DNA from: Paramacrobiotus metropolitanus
Taxonomy: Eukaryota; Tardigrada; Eutardigrada; Parachela; Macrobiotidae
NCBI RefSeq assembly: GCF_019649055.1
Contig: NW_026570226.1
Location: forward strand, 1,302,001-1,366,000
Length of the DNA stretch: 64,000 nt
Reading direction: 5' to 3'
This document shows positions 27,301-40,657 of this stretch, in pieces. Each line of letters opens with the position of its first letter. The first letter of the stretch is position 1. The notes beneath the pieces are model-generated. The model ran no database searches and was not told the origin of the DNA. It worked only from the letters and a program-made list of their open reading frames with translations. Made by a program: the position numbers and the translations under genes.

Positions 27301-28171
27301 GGCGTCTATGCTATGAAATGGAACGCACGCTGTAATTAATCCTTACAAGTAAAAATGCCAACGCACTCACTCGCTAGCGCTACTCCCTAGTTCAGTAAGT
27401 ATGGAAACTGGAAAAATATGTTAATTAGCCAGTTAAGTTTTCCTGCCACAAACAAATTTCTGCTGCAAAATTTGCGACATTTCGATATATAAAAAAATAC
27501 CAAAAGCGATAAAAAATTACTTAAAAGACCAAACTGTCAGCAAAGGCTGCAAAGCGAAGTAAATCAACAGCAAAAATTAATAATGAGATAGCAGAACAAT
27601 GTTATCATCAATTATTTCCGCACTCAAAACATTAGCAGGTCAGGAAAGCCTACATACTGTTATTCACAGATTTCGATCTCAAAACCCTACCCGTTTTTCC
27701 AAATACATTTACAGGATTACCATCAAACAAGCTACCGCAATGGAGATAGCGAACGTCGATATGTTTCGAATTTTACCACTTTCACATGAACATTGGCCGG
27801 ACACAAACGAAGTTTCCAACAGGACAATAGTAAAAATACAATCGACTGTGATTACGAAACATTAGTACAAAACGTATAGCATGTTTGGCAATTTTAGCTG
27901 TTTTATTATTTTACGATCACGGTTCACCGTATCCCGATCGTCAGCGACCCTAAAGCATATTATTAAACCCACTCACTCTGGTATTCCCGAACTTGCGCAA
28001 TCGCTTCGTCCTCCGGTTCTTTTCGTCATCACTCAGGACGTTCAGATAATTTTTCAGCTGATCACTACCATCGTCTTTGGTTCGAAAACTGAGAAAATAT
28101 ACCGCACCGGCCAAGATAAATACTCCAATAACGGGAACGACATACATCGAGGCCCAGATTTCGGTTTCCAT
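21386..28171 (-). CDS. Unrecognised single-pass membrane protein, eight exons
   Basis: Exons in transcript order: 28171-27977, 25357-25217, 25089-24906, 24176-24055, 23816-23412, 22908-22677, 22132-21944, 21462-21386. Phases match at every join and give 514 residues. I do not recognise the family. It starts METEIWASMY and then has one hydrophobic span (VVPVIGVFILAGAVYFLSF), followed by a long, probably cytosolic and mostly disordered tail: an acidic Ser-rich segment, a His/Asn/Ala-rich segment, a short ordered-looking block (EGKPRFIIMMDFSAQVDL), a Gly-rich segment and a basic C-terminus ending GRWRN. The second exon has a CAGCAG double acceptor (one Gln optional). The first intron is 2.6 kb and could hide exons. 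The third join uses a GTTAGC donor; if it is not spliced, translation stops at 24901 (see the poly(A) entry). Confidence 0.6.
22163..22314. promoter_or_regulatory. Two CRE palindromes TGACGTCA
   Basis: Perfect TGACGTCA palindromes occur at 22163-22170 and 22307-22314, just upstream (in transcript sense) of a GC-rich exon. CREB/ATF proteins bind this site. They lie in an intron of the minus-strand gene and could mark an internal promoter. Two further copies occur at 30002 and 58597 without obvious context. Confidence 0.35.
24868..24873 (-). terminator. Intronic poly(A) signal giving a possible short isoform
   Basis: On the minus strand AATAAA lies about 30 bases after an in-frame TAG (24903-24901). 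That TAG overlaps the donor of exon three of the membrane-protein gene (GATG|GTTAGC). Failure to splice would therefore give a 174-residue protein ending IPDG with a poly(A) signal close by. Confidence 0.45.
25358..27976 (-). other. Large first intron of the membrane-protein gene
   Basis: 2.6 kb of AT-rich sequence. I found no further exon with good splice sites and matching phase, but short exons could be missed. Confidence 0.5.
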
Positions 28172-31100
28172 TGTGAACAGATGGAGAAATATTGTTATTA
28201 ATTACAATATCTGAGATCAACGTGCATTGAGGAGAAATCAACCGTCTGTGTCTATCCTTGGTTCGCACCAGCCAACTCGCTGCAGTAAATGCACAGTTTC
28301 TTTGACGACCGCATAGTATCTAGTAGAAAACATCATCCATTGTAATCCCAAACGCTGAAATGCGCAGTTATTATTGCAATAAACTTCTACATTCTGAATG
28401 CTCACAAATTATCGTTTCTTTTCAAGCAGACTTCGAAGCTGGCAGCATCTAGATGGTTAACAAATTTCTAACAAATGGTAAAGCACCGACACATGAAGTA
28501 TTTCGAGTTCAAGCAGTATTCACCATCAGCAGCCACATGCAGTACGAATACCAAACAGTACCGTACTTGAAATGGTATTATACTGAGTACTGATTCTGAT
28601 AGCATATACGTCAACCAATCGGACCGCGGCCCAGCTGTGACGGGCGGACCAGCTTTTTAGTCGGTTCATAGTTTACGTACTTGTTACGCGCCAGTGGTTT
28701 CCCAAGTTATGATAAGTACTAAATTGTGAACCAACTTTTCCAGTAGTTGTGAAGTTACGCCCAACCTCAAATGCGTCACTGGACATTGGGAACACCGTCA
28801 ATGGGATCCCGACAGTATTACAAATGCCGCGTACTGCGTAGGATTCCGTGTTCGGGCCATTCGAATACTCGCTTGCGCAATACCTATTGTCATCGCTTTA
28901 CTACTTGTGTTTTCAAAATAAATGTGTTAATTATGTTATTTCGTATTGCTAAAACTTCATAAAATGAATGTTAGGCCTATGATGCCGCGCATCACAATTT
29001 TTACCATTTACAAGACAATAATGTGTCAATATAACCGTAATGTGTAAAAATCACGTGTGTAAATCCAGTACAACTGTACAAGTACACTAACCATGAGAGC
29101 AGTTTTAAACTCTGAATGGACTCGATGGTTTTGACTTTTAGTTTTGAGCATTTATAATCAGGTGACAGGTGGCTGCTTTTAGTACTCAGAGAAATTCCAG
29201 TATTGTTACATGTTTATAAGTTAATTATATATAGATATTTGTTTTGAGAAAGAGGTTTTTTGAAAGTTTGTGCCCGTGGTCGAAGAAAATAATTTGATTT
29301 GAGCCGGCATCACAGTCTGTCTGCATTGTACAAATCGAAGAATTGTGCGTTTGAAAGTTATTAAATCACGTTATAATTGTACTTATTATAAAATAGTATC
29401 CTAATGGTGGTACATGCACGAATTAGATAAACAACTGAATTCTGTCTCGAAAAATCATTTATGGCATGAATTTGTGTTGTCAGTTGTGTCGATGAATGCT
29501 TGCAATACTTACCTGCGGCTGATTAGATTCTTTGTACGGTACTCTGAGAAATTTTATTTAGTCCTGACTGTCCTGTTAATAATATTGCGGATGGCATGGT
29601 TATTTTTGCAAACGCAACAAATTTGACTACCAAGAGCTTTAAACTAAGTGCTCTACTATTGCCACCGGATGCTGCTTTAAATAGTATGGATTAATTGTTA
29701 TCGATATTCCGCCTGGAGTATTTTCAGAATTCCCATTTACAATAGAAGTCCGTTTGTTGCATACGTTTGGCTATACTGCACACTGACTTATACCATTCAG
29801 TATACAGTCGACACAATAAAGCACCGCTCACGCGAGTATACCGAAACGTGCCGCACAATTAGACCGGAAAGATATTTATAATATTAGGATCGATCCGGGA
29901 TGCTGACGCTTGAAAGTTGGTATAGCTGCGAACAAACATCACACGGCTACGGATTGACTGGATTTCACGACTTTATGCGCGACGCTTTCTGTGGATTAGA
30001 ATGACGTCAAAAAAACAGGAACGGCTGGAGTGTGCGTCAGCTAACAAGTGGTGTGGCCACTGGCTGGGAGGGAGACAGTCACGTAATACACCAGCAAGGA
30101 ATCTGATATACTTCATATGCACCTCCGCTTCCGTCTCGCTGCACGTCGCTATTTTCAGCAATATCCACATCCTTAAGCTTGTAACAGTACGAGAAGGAAA
30201 CACAGAATTAACCATAAGCTGTTTTTAATTGAAAGTATAAGGACAACGCCGGTATTCCAGACGTGCAAATTCCAAGTACGTTAAGGCGATACATGGAAAT
30301 TATAGCTGCCAATGTATTTTACCTTACAAAGGAAAGCTTTCCCACAAATTACCATTATGTCATTAAGTACATATCTTATACAATGTAGCAGGATGGTCAG
30401 TATATCTATATATAACTGTATCCCATATATTTTGCGCAATCATGCACACAATGCGCCAGTGAATTCACCGACAGAATTAAATTATGACATCTTTAATCTT
30501 CCATATAAAAATCTAAAAAAATTTTTGCGAGTGTTCTTAATGGGTCACCCTTTTAATTTTATGTCTTACGCATATAGAGTCTACAAAACTTATGTAAATA
30601 TAAAATAGATATAACGTGTGCGGTGTACCGCTAAGTCGATACCAGTATACGTAAGATTAATATTGCTTCCGCGTATAACAACATTTTTGGATCAAAGATG
30701 TGTTAAGTATTTTGAATAAAGATTACTTTGTTTTAGTCTAATAATTAAAATGGATACGACGTTGTATGGGGAAATACTCCTATCTAAATTCTGGTACTCG
30801 TATGTGCAGTTTAATGAAGAACTAATTCTCCGTCCGGCTTATGCAACTAACGATAAATAAATCTTGTGCCTTCAATCAATAAATCTTATGCAATCTAAAT
30901 AAATCTTATACAATACATCTCTGCAACTTTATATTTTTACGCAATTAATTATTAATAATTATTATTATTGTGCAATTAAGTTTTATGAAACATAGTACAA
31001 TTACAAGTACTTCTACTGCAAATGCTGCAATACAAAATCAGAGAACTTACTCGATCGTATAGATATTAGTACGAGTAGGTACTTACACAATTATTCTGTA

Positions 31101-31426
31101 AACATCGTCTAGAAAGCTGTAAGAAAGGAGAAGAAGCTGTATCAGTTTTATGTAGACTAGGCCGTAGAACTATATTTGCAGAACAGCACAAAACTGATAA
31201 ATTAAGCTGTCAAGTAACCCGTTATTATTACTTACGATTAATCACGGTATACGAAAATTGGCTTTAATTTATCTGTGTATGATCCACGCATAATCAACGA
31301 TAATTACTGCACATGCAGAGTATTCTCTTCTTTTTAAATCTGAATGTGTGACCATGGTAGCTCTTGACATAGACATATTAATTTTAAGAAATGTAGAAAG
31401 TGATATAGAGCTGATGTCTCCGATTT
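28172..31426. other. Gene-free stretch of 3.2 kb
   Basis: Contains the presumed promoter of the minus-strand membrane-protein gene at its left end and of the phosphatase at its right end. Open frames on both strands are short, of low quality and lack splice context. I see nothing else that I can support. Confidence 0.55.
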
Positions 31427-32137
31427 ATGGCCCAGTCGAAGTATTTGTTGGTTTTAGATTTTGACCAAACTATAGTTCATAGTGATACCTACACAAAGGT
31501 CGCCGAGATGGTCTCCCCTGCAGCGCTGCAATGTCTAAAGGAAGTTTTAGAGCAACAAGGCTGGCCTGTGTACATGCGAAACGTATTCGCCGTTCTAAAG
31601 GATCAAGGTGTTTCTGTGGATGAAATTAAAGCCATGGTGCAAGATCTCCCTTTAACGGACAAAATGTTAGAACTACTTGTGTTTTTGCGTGAACACCCAA
31701 ACATCTTCGACGTAATAATTCTGTCGGACGCTAACACCTGCTTTATCGAATGGGTTCTCTCGAAACACGGACGCAGCGATACGGTGCGGAAGGTGTTTGC
31801 CAATCCTGCAAGGCTGGCGAATTTGACAGTCCAGCTGGAAGACTATCACCACCAGATGGTGTGCCCGACGTGTCCAGTAAATATGTGCAAAAGGATCGTT
31901 CTGAAAACGTTTTTAGAAGAAAATCGAAAATATACTGCTTGTGTTCTCGTTGGAGATGGTGTGCCAGATCTCTGTCCAGCATTACTGCTCAGTAAGGATG
32001 ATCTACTACTGGCGCGAAAAGGTTATCCACTTGAGCTCGCGGCTGTAACGTGTAATAATCTCGCTGCTCAAGTAGTTTTATGGACAAATGGCCAAGAGAT
32101 TGTTCACGTTCTACAGAGACTGCAGTTACACCAATAG
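31427..32137 (+). CDS. PHOSPHO1/PHOSPHO2-like HAD phosphatase, intronless
   Basis: A single 236-residue open frame. The PHOSPHO family are Mg-dependent haloacid-dehalogenase phosphatases acting on phosphoethanolamine and phosphocholine (PHOSPHO1) or pyridoxal phosphate (PHOSPHO2). HAD motif I is LDFDQTIVHSD with nucleophile Asp and acid/base Asp, motif II is VIILSDANT, and motif III is LVGDGVPDLCPA. The family-specific CxxCPxNMCK zinc-like block (CPTCPVNMCKRIV) and the RKGYPL segment are present. Length and order match the family (241 residues in human PHOSPHO2). The gene is convergent with the last UNC93-like gene; its stop lies 300 bases from that gene's stop. It has no introns, unlike its neighbours, which may mean a retrocopy or simply an old intronless family. 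Confidence 0.9.
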   Translation: MAQSKYLLVLDFDQTIVHSDTYTKVAEMVSPAALQCLKEVLEQQGWPVYMRNVFAVLKDQGVSVDEIKAMVQDLPLTDKMLELLVFLREHPNIFDVIILSDANTCFIEWVLSKHGRSDTVRKVFANPARLANLTVQLEDYHHQMVCPTCPVNMCKRIVLKTFLEENRKYTACVLVGDGVPDLCPALLLSKDDLLLARKGYPLELAAVTCNNLAAQVVLWTNGQEIVHVLQRLQLHQ

Positions 32138-32436
32138 TGCAGGAGTGAAAAGGTCATATGAAAAATTAAGCTCCATCTTTGTTAGTGTCTTTCAGAGTGC
32201 AAAACAACAATTGCAAGCAGATTGTAAATCTATGACAAAAATACACACTGATACATAAGTTATGTAATCAGGTCTTGCATTTTCGGCAAACTCCCTTGTT
32301 GAACTAAAGTAATGACTTTGTAGGAAAAATCACATCTGGGAACAACTTTAACTTGAGCTGCTTAAAACACTGCACTCACAAGACAATGACTGTAATTAGT
32401 TAATCAAATATATATCAGATCAGAGGAATGTTTTTC

Positions 32437-35400
32437 TTATTCATATTTTCTATCAATCAGCTTAATTCTTTCTTTTCGAGTAGCAATGTTAGTGTTTTTC
32501 TTTAATTCTTCATGTGTTATACGCCACTCCAGTACGCAGTAGCCAAAAAGCCCCACGACTGCCATAATGATCAGGATTAAGAGTTGAACGTCCAGTTGAA
32601 GTATTGCGGAATAAAAGAAGACCGCTGCAGCGCTAAAACACTACAAAGTAATGATTAACAAAATTGGAAGTAATTTACAGTATCAATGCTCAATTAAGAC
32701 ATTGTTTTCATATGACATGGCCTATAGAGAATGCCTTCAGATTAAACTCTTTGTATTAATTAAATTTGCCCCGAACCTGAAGAAACTGCCACCATGCAAA
32801 TGCTGCTAAACAGTCGCTGCCACCGGGATACACTGTGCCAAGCAGAGCCACGATCTAAAAATTTATGATTGAAGTAAAGGAGGCTATGCGCGATTTCAAA
32901 GCAATATGCAGTTTTTAAATACAAAGCGTAGATGGTTACTTTAACCAGTATGCTGGGAAATCTAGTGAGTTCAATTTGTATTATTTGTATTTAATACGTC
33001 TTAAGCCGAATAGAATTTTGCTAGATATATCTGCACAGTGTATCTAATGTTCCGCTTTTCTACCTGATTTATCCACGCTGCGTCTCCTGCAAATTAATCT
33101 AAATATGAGCACTATTACCATGCAGTTACCTCACTAAAACCTGTGTATTTTGCAAATATAAATACTTACCAAAGCCTAACAAAGTGGCGCAAATCATCGC
33201 AATATAAGGACTGCAAAAGTGTAGGCGATTCGTTTAAATTTTTGATAAGATAATCAATCTATGCAGAGCATAATTTGTACTTAGGTTCGAAAAAGGCTTT
33301 TTTGTCTGTAATCCTCAGTGAGGCATCATTAGGAATGGTCAGCCATATAAGAAAAAATGCCAAAACATGCACCAAGAATCCGCATGCCACTCCTATATCC
33401 CGCCCATGCTTTGTCAGAATTTTCCCAACCGAGGCGAACAGAAGACCACCTAAAATGGATTAACTTCGTAGGATTTTTAAAAATGTGAGGTAACTGTGCT
33501 CCAGATTTCACCAGAAATTTGTCCAACGCCAATAAAAACGCCGGTCAACCCAACAAGGGATTCCCGGATCAATCCAAATCGCGTTGTGTAACCCACACAA
33601 GTGCTGCAAATCTCCACATTTTACTATGCTTTAATGCGAGAAGAAATCGTTGTATTAAGTATGATTGAAATTGAATTATGATGGTGCAAGCTAGCCTCAA
33701 AGTACAGTATTGTAACTGGACACCGAACTCTGCTACATACAGCGTCAAAAGCATGACTGGATAACGTTTAGGATCAGTACCTGTACACATTTATGAAAAA
33801 CCCAAGTTCCAGGCCTACAATTGCAGAATTTGTTATCTCAAAAATCCTTTCTTCACATATTGTGCAGGTATGGACTTGCCTACGTATACGAATGTTGGGA
33901 AAAGAAGCAACATGTTTTTGCTCACAGCCAGTCTGCACAGCCCAACTACAACGTCACATTATACAGCAAAAGAAGAAAAACAATTTTAAAATTTCGATAA
34001 AAATATAACTGCTACAACACGTTTAAATAAAACGTAAAACAAACTGAGCAGCAGTACCTATCGCGGTAACCGGTCCGTGAGATCTGTGAAAAAAAGCGGA
34101 AATTATGAAAACAGCGACCGTAACCAGAAATAACCATTATCTAATAAACATTCGCGGCAGCAACGGTCACCGTTTTGCTAAGATTTTATTAATTACAATG
34201 CATCGTTTGGTTTTTGCTTGATTCGCCATGGATGACGCATGAGAGCCAGAATGCTGGCGCCGACAACAGCCGAACCAATTAAGACGACAAAAAGGATTGT
34301 TCGCTGCTTTTCCGTTATAACTGTTACTCCTTGCATCATCACAAAGTAAAATAGATTCCCGACAACCAAACTAAAGACAAATCGAAAAACATCCGTTAAG
34401 AATTTTTGTGTATTAGCGCATGGTATAAATACATGAATGGTGGTACAAATAATAAAGTTAATGTAAGCTCACAACCTTACCAAGACTGAAACAAACACCA
34501 AAATACTCCAGTATTTCTGAAAACCAAGAACCCAGTCAAAGAAGGTCATAAAATCTAATAGTTTCCAACACACCATACATGATTACATAATTATATGCAG
34601 CAGTGCTATGATCTATCAACACGCCAAAAGGCTTAAATAATTATACAAAAAGCCAGAAAAAGATACTAGCTATAGCTGACTCGTGTATTGTAATTGTTTG
34701 TTTAAATTGTGATATGAATAATTACTCACTCACCGGCCTAATGTATCTTTGTTGGAATTCTCAGTTAAGAAATGTCCATACACAGTCCATATGAGCGCTT
34801 GACCAAGCCCTTGAAATAATGCTCCAATATACAGGGTCACCACGAGTGGACGCAAAAATGTAACAACATATAGCAGAAGGCAACCTGTATCAAACCATTT
34901 ATCCCGGTATTCAATGTTGGTGCTCGCGCTCAGATGATGGCAGTTGTCACACTATGTGTAGTTTGCGCGCAAAACAAAATTAACATAAGATAAATATAGA
35001 AGTACGGATTTTCATTGAACCCGCGAAAGACAGTATTGTGTGCGCTTTTACTGCATTTTATTCACCGGCTCCAAGAACCATGGCTGGCTTTGGTCCTATG
35101 ATCGCCGACTAAAATAAAAAACCAGAATAATTAGATGCCTTAAAAATACGATGGTCGATTTGATAGTTAAAATATTAGCAACTTACGATAGATGGTGCAA
35201 TAAGAAAACCAGCCGCCACAGAGGCTGCAAAGTTAGCAAAAGCGTTAACGTAAAATAATGCTGACACGTACAAATAAAGGGACGTACATCAGTTAAATAC
35301 TGTATCTTTTAAATTTGAAATTTTCTGTATTCCTGTGACTAATACAATGTAGCACGTACTGCACTCACATTTTTTAAACTAAAATAGAAGTAGTGTTTTA

Positions 35401-36498
35401 CCGTAGACAACACATAAAACGCTGTATCCGATTGTTTCCGTCCCTTGAAAATACTAAAAAAAACACCATACTCGCATGGTATAAAGCTGTTACATACTAG
35501 TACGGTATTTGCCGCGCAGAAAGCGAACAGAGAAGCCTAAGTACTTTAAGCACAGCTTTTGTATATATGCGTACACGAACACGTGTTTCCTAAAATTACG
35601 CAATCGTAAAAACTACTTTACAGACTATAGTTATGCTTATATTTTGTCCCAAAAGGTCAGTCTTTATTGCGTACCTCATCCTTGACCGTGTTCAGTACAA
35701 CCGTCTGCAAATTAACAAAGAGTCTGCATGGTGATTGATAAAGTTGTGTGAGCTCATACCAACCACAATAGTATTGTATATGATAGGTGGGAGTAAAAGC
35801 TTTTAATTTAGTACGAACATACCAAAAATCATCAACGTATACTTATATCAAAAACCATCGTTCAAGCAAATACGCTTAAAATGAAGAAACCGCCCCAATT
35901 AACGCGAGACGGGATGATAATCAGTGGGTTTGTTTATTTTAAGCTATGTATTTTAATTCTTACTAATAACTTAAATTCGTTTGGTTTACAGAAGTTTTTA
36001 AACAAGCATTTGTAGATGTCTGCTATGTAACTCGATGTCATGCCATTTTTCTAAAGATTTAAATGAATTTCAAAAATTGTTACTGTACCGGAAATTCAAT
36101 AATGTAGCAAACAAAAATAACTCTGTGAGTCAGGAAAATATTCGGACCAGCGGGATAGACAACAAATTAGGAGTGGATATTACGCACATTAATCGCTTGC
36201 ACCTCGTTGACATTTCCACGAACAAGTCCGGTGCTTTAAATCTGGATTGACCTACCTGTGACATTGCACATGTAGTGTACGACCCCATGCTGAACATAAA
36301 CCCAAATCCCAGAAGCAGAATATTAAGAAACTCCTTGGATATACAGCCGTATGTTTTTGACTTTTTCGGCAAATCTCCGTTCGCCCCAGTGAGAACGATG
36401 TTATGTCCGATAAGGTCACAAAACTTCACTTCATGCAGCTCATGTCCATTGGCGGTACCAATCGGTAGCGGTTCTAGCTTTTCGATTCTGAACGCCAT
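32437..36498 (-). CDS. UNC93-like MFS transporter (MFSD11 family), copy E
   Basis: Exons: 36498-36256, 35704-35675, 35453-35402, 35224-35187, 35108-35066, 34884-34734, 34516-34481, 34370-34197, 34083-34058, 33945-33880, 33814-33781, 33603-33512, 33449-33281, 33210-33170, 33086-33064, 32854-32777, 32640-32437; 499 residues. MFSD11/UNC93-like proteins are major facilitator superfamily members with about 12 membrane spans and unknown substrate. Diagnostic blocks: FLNILLLGFGFMFSMG (first span), IIGPK, NTGVFW, FYFVMM, RESLVGLTGVFIGVGQ, GDAAWINQ. The exon that is 126 bases in the other copies is split here by an extra intron (34+92). The intron after 33880 has a GC donor (G|GCAAGT). The extracellular loop in the exon at 32854 has two extra codons. 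Last of five head-to-tail copies. Confidence 0.88.
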
Positions 36499-37020
36499 AA
36501 TTAGTAACTTTTGGAAATGTTGCCGAACACTGGAAACGCACTGGCTATGTGTCCTTCTGCAGTAGCAGTTTCAAAAATACCCGACCGTCTTTGGCAGTTC
36601 TATTGCTGTTATTTGGTTCGATATCGTCTCTTTTTATATTGTTTCATGGAACCGACAGTAACGCACTGATTCTGGTGAAATAAAAAATTTTATGTCGTGT
36701 TCGCCAATGTCTGAGCCATTTGTCGTTTCTCTGCTGCATTTTACTGTCGCAGTTAAATACGATTATTTTTGCGGCAGTCAACACGCAGGAGATCCAGTTT
36801 TTATTTTTTCGGGTTTTCACTGCACTTGTTGCTTTGGTCCCAGTTTTCAGCGCGCAGACCGTGGTTGCAGTGTTGTGAGTACATAAAAATTTTACAGAAC
36901 CGGTACCTGATCGACATATGTATAAAGGAACTGTCTTGTTTCAGCTTAATTTTTAACTGAACTTCATAATTAACACGAAATCAGTTATAGTTAAAAATTT
37001 TTTCACAATTATTGTTCATA
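36499..37020. other. Spacer between transporter copies E and D
   Basis: About 520 bases holding the 3' UTR of copy D and the promoter of copy E (both minus strand). No further gene seen. Confidence 0.6.
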
Positions 37021-40000
37021 TCACTTATTACTGGAGAGCACATTGCTAATAATTTGAGCTTCTTTTGAACTCCATGGCTTTGGATCGCTCAGCTGAAAGG
37101 CAATCATTTGTTCAGCCAATTTCTTTTTCATCATTGCGAGTTTAGCTTCGTCCGATGCCAGTTTCCATTCCACAAAGCAGTAACCAAACAAGCCCAATAC
37201 GGCTGTAATGACCATAATTCCCAGCTGATAAGGAACAATGAGTGTAGTGGAATACGCGAAGCTAAAACAATCTATTATTGCAGAAAATGCAGGGGACATC
37301 ATTCAGCGCTCTTCTGTATTTTATATAAAGTACACTTACCTTATCACATTTCCGAAAGACTGCAACATTTTACAAAACAAAACAGGGGTCACATGTAAAT
37401 ACATTAACAGGTAAAATACAAAGCAAAGTGTACCTGATACGCCTGAAAAATTGCAAAAGCCGACACGGGATCTTTGGGATATAAAGATCCGAATAAAGCG
37501 AATAACTGTAGCAACAAAAAGGTTCCATGCAGCCCAAATTTTACCGAGTTGACACGTATCAGCTGTTAGTTTTATTCTCATATCATACTGGATTATTCCA
37601 CCCGGCATCCCCTGTAAAATATAAAATATTACTGTCAGAAAAATATATAAAATCTGCAGAAAAAATATGACTGCTATACTATCATTACTATGTTGTCAGC
37701 TTTCAAGGTCACGACGTTACGTTTCTACTTACCAAATCCTAAAAGAAACGAGCAAACGAGGGCAATGTAGGGGCTGCAAAGGCATATCTTGTAATCCGAA
37801 CGGTGAATAATACGAGTGTGATACCTTCTTTTTATCTTTCTTACCTGGCTGCAATATGGCCACGAGCAGCAGTCATTTCCAACGCCGATCGTTCCGGCAA
37901 AATTAAAAACGCAATATAAAACGCAACAAGATGAGTAACAAATGCCAGCAATACGCCGACATCACGCCCGTTCCGTCGTAAAAATCCCCCGAGAAGTCCG
38001 TAGCAAAACCCACCTAACGCGCAACGTTTGAAATATTTTGAAAGTTTTTGAAATAATCCCAATCCGAGATTTACCAGTACAGCCTTTGTAGAAGTATATA
38101 TTAACCAAAGATGGAGTACCATATGGTACCATATGGAGTACTTTAAAAATTTGCAAATCTTTTTGGATTTGGTTGTTTTACTAGCAATGTGTACCGGTAA
38201 TTTGACCAAATCCAATAAACATCCCGTTTAGTCCAACTAACGCTTCCCGAACAGATCCAAAACTGAAGGTGTATCCCAGAGAAGTTCCATATACATTCAT
38301 CCAGAAGGTCAATTCGATGCCTGAAAATTATGCACATATAGATACAAGATATTTTCAAGTAAACATACCCTAAAAAAGCATGTAAGCACGTACATAACCT
38401 AATGGTAAGTTAACAATTAATAGGTGCAACTGCAACCAGCATGGTGTACGATAAAACTGAGCGAAATGCTCCGAAAATGCGTACTAATTCATTTATGCAT
38501 CCAAAAATCTTTCAATAAATCTGATCTCGCACAATGAATTACCATTCAGAGGTAATAAATTCTTTTTATAAAATAAAAAAAATTTGCCATGAATTTTAGC
38601 AGATTTTTGTGAATGTAATGCGGCGTACCCATATATACGAACATCGGCGTTAAGAGGAGCATTTCCTTCGACATGGCCATTTTCAGTTCCCCTTCTGCAA
38701 ATAGTTGTTTAAACATAAGTGTAATCAAATCACGGATTTCCGCTCAAGGTCTGACGTAAAAACGTTAAACGCCTTACGCAAAGCTTGACCGAACGTTAAT
38801 CGCTCCTCTTTTTCTTCCCTTTTCACAAAGAAACAAATGCATATGATTACCAGAGTACTTTTGGAAAAGCGAATTTAAACATATTGTTCACTTACGACTG
38901 GTCACACGTCTTGACGCTCAAAGTATCGTGTACCCATGGATGACGTAGCAGGGACAATGTAAATATACCCAGAGAAGATGCTGGTAAGAGAACGGAAAAC
39001 AGGATGTAACGGGTGGTGTCTGTTATGGATGATGCGTTATTCGTCAGGACGAAGTAAAACAAATTTCCACAAACGGGTCTGGAAAATAGCCCCAGAAATG
39101 GACGAGTATGACACAAAAAGAAAAATATTACGCGTGAGGTCCATTACCCTGCCTGGAACAACATCCAAAAAATGCCGGTATTCCTAAAACAACCTGGAGT
39201 TACGAAGCAGCCGACTGAAAAATTGTGATATGCCTGATCAATAAAAACTCAAATTAATGCTTGAAAATTGCTGAATGGATGTCGCTCGATTGGAAATCTA
39301 AACCTCAGCCAGAGTTGACATGCACCATGGCTTAAAAAAATCTGACACAATATTTTCATTGCGGTGTGTTGAACAACCATTATTCCTATAATTATTTGTT
39401 ACCTTCCTATAGTTTTAGCAGTAGAATTTGCCGTTAAGAAATGCCCATAAACCGTCCACATTATTCCTGCACCAATGCCTTGTGCCAGTGATCCCATGTA
39501 TAAAGTAATTTCCAACGGGCGCAAAAACACTCCAATTGAAAGCGTGAGAAACCCTGCATACATATATCAAAAACAGCTATCGTAATTATGCTCAGGGTGT
39601 ATAAAAACAGCCTATTGAAATTATCATCTGCGTTCAGACAAACATAGTCAAGGTACGAGTACATTACCCTACGAAGTAACAATTTACCTGCTCCAATAAC
39701 CATTGAAGTTTTTGGTCCCATAACTGCGGACTATCAAATTACAAACATTAAATCATTGTAGCTGTGGCAGATCTAATATATATGTAACATATGTTGTACT
39801 TCAGTTCTGCGCTGCGGTGCTGCAGCAGGTCATATGCATATACATTTAAAGGCTTCCTGTTCAACAAATTAAGTTGTCAGAAGTGCCGTAGCAGTAATAA
39901 TATAAGTAGTCCAAAACTTACCAGTGCAGGGGACAACACAAAAGATACGGTCATGGCCGCTATAAAAGCAACAATGTTATATAATACTTGAGCAACCAAA

Positions 40001-40657
40001 GGTCACGCAGTTTCAGTTCACAATAATGTACAGGCCATCGGAAACAGCAAGTTCTCATACCGCACCGAAACTGATGGCCAAACAAACGTATCCCATTGTC
40101 GGTGTTCCCTCAAAATACTGAAAAAAGCACTCTCATACAAAATGTACATTAAAAAGATGGGGTAGTCAGGAAAGCGTAAACGACACGTTACTTACCTCAT
40201 CATGAACGCTGTTCAGCACAACTGTCTGCAACATTAAACACCATCATTAATCTAAAGTTTATAAAGCCAGATAGCTGTTCAAATAATATACACGGAAGGT
40301 TTTTACAGCGCTTAGACTGACATGTTTTTAAAATAACTGGTAATACCGGTAAATCACGTTAAAAGTCAAAAATATTTCAACAAGTTCTACCTGAGAGAAC
40401 ATGCAGGTGAAAAAGGATCCCATACAAAAAAAGAATCCCAATCCGAGCAGAATGATATTACACATGTGCTGGTTGCAGCAGCGCTCCGTCACCGGTGCCA
40501 CAACTGCGATAGAATTGTCGCCTTGTTCGATCGTCGTTTCCTTCCGTGGCAAAGATGGAGAAGCGGACATAAGGTTAGCCGGAAAACGCCATACTGGAGA
40601 TGCCGGAGGGACATCTCTTTTGGAACTTTGCTCCACAACATCTTTTGGGCTTAACAT
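37021..40657 (-). CDS. UNC93-like MFS transporter (MFSD11 family), copy D
   Basis: Exons: 40657-40391, 40225-40196, 40117-40066, 39959-39922, 39730-39688, 39553-39403, 39183-39148, 39078-38896, 38818-38778, 38694-38629, 38320-38195, 38013-37845, 37773-37733, 37611-37589, 37505-37434, 37359-37340, 37261-37021; 532 residues. Same family and exon plan as its neighbours: CNIILLGLGFFFCMG, SAVMGPK, NTGIFW, REALVGLNGMFIGFGQ, FLLGFG and a degenerate GDAGWNNP where the others read GDAxWxNQ. Like copy E, and unlike A-C, the TVVLNSV exon is split in two (30+52), so D and E probably share a more recent ancestor. The long charged C-terminal tail (KKKLAEQ...SSNK) is unique. An in-frame upstream ATG at 40735 would add 26 residues; I chose the inner one because the extension has no counterpart. 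Confidence 0.87.

Noticed and set aside
29973-30228. Overlapping open frames of 75-80 codons on both strands
   Set aside because: Composition and overlap look like chance; no conserved motif.
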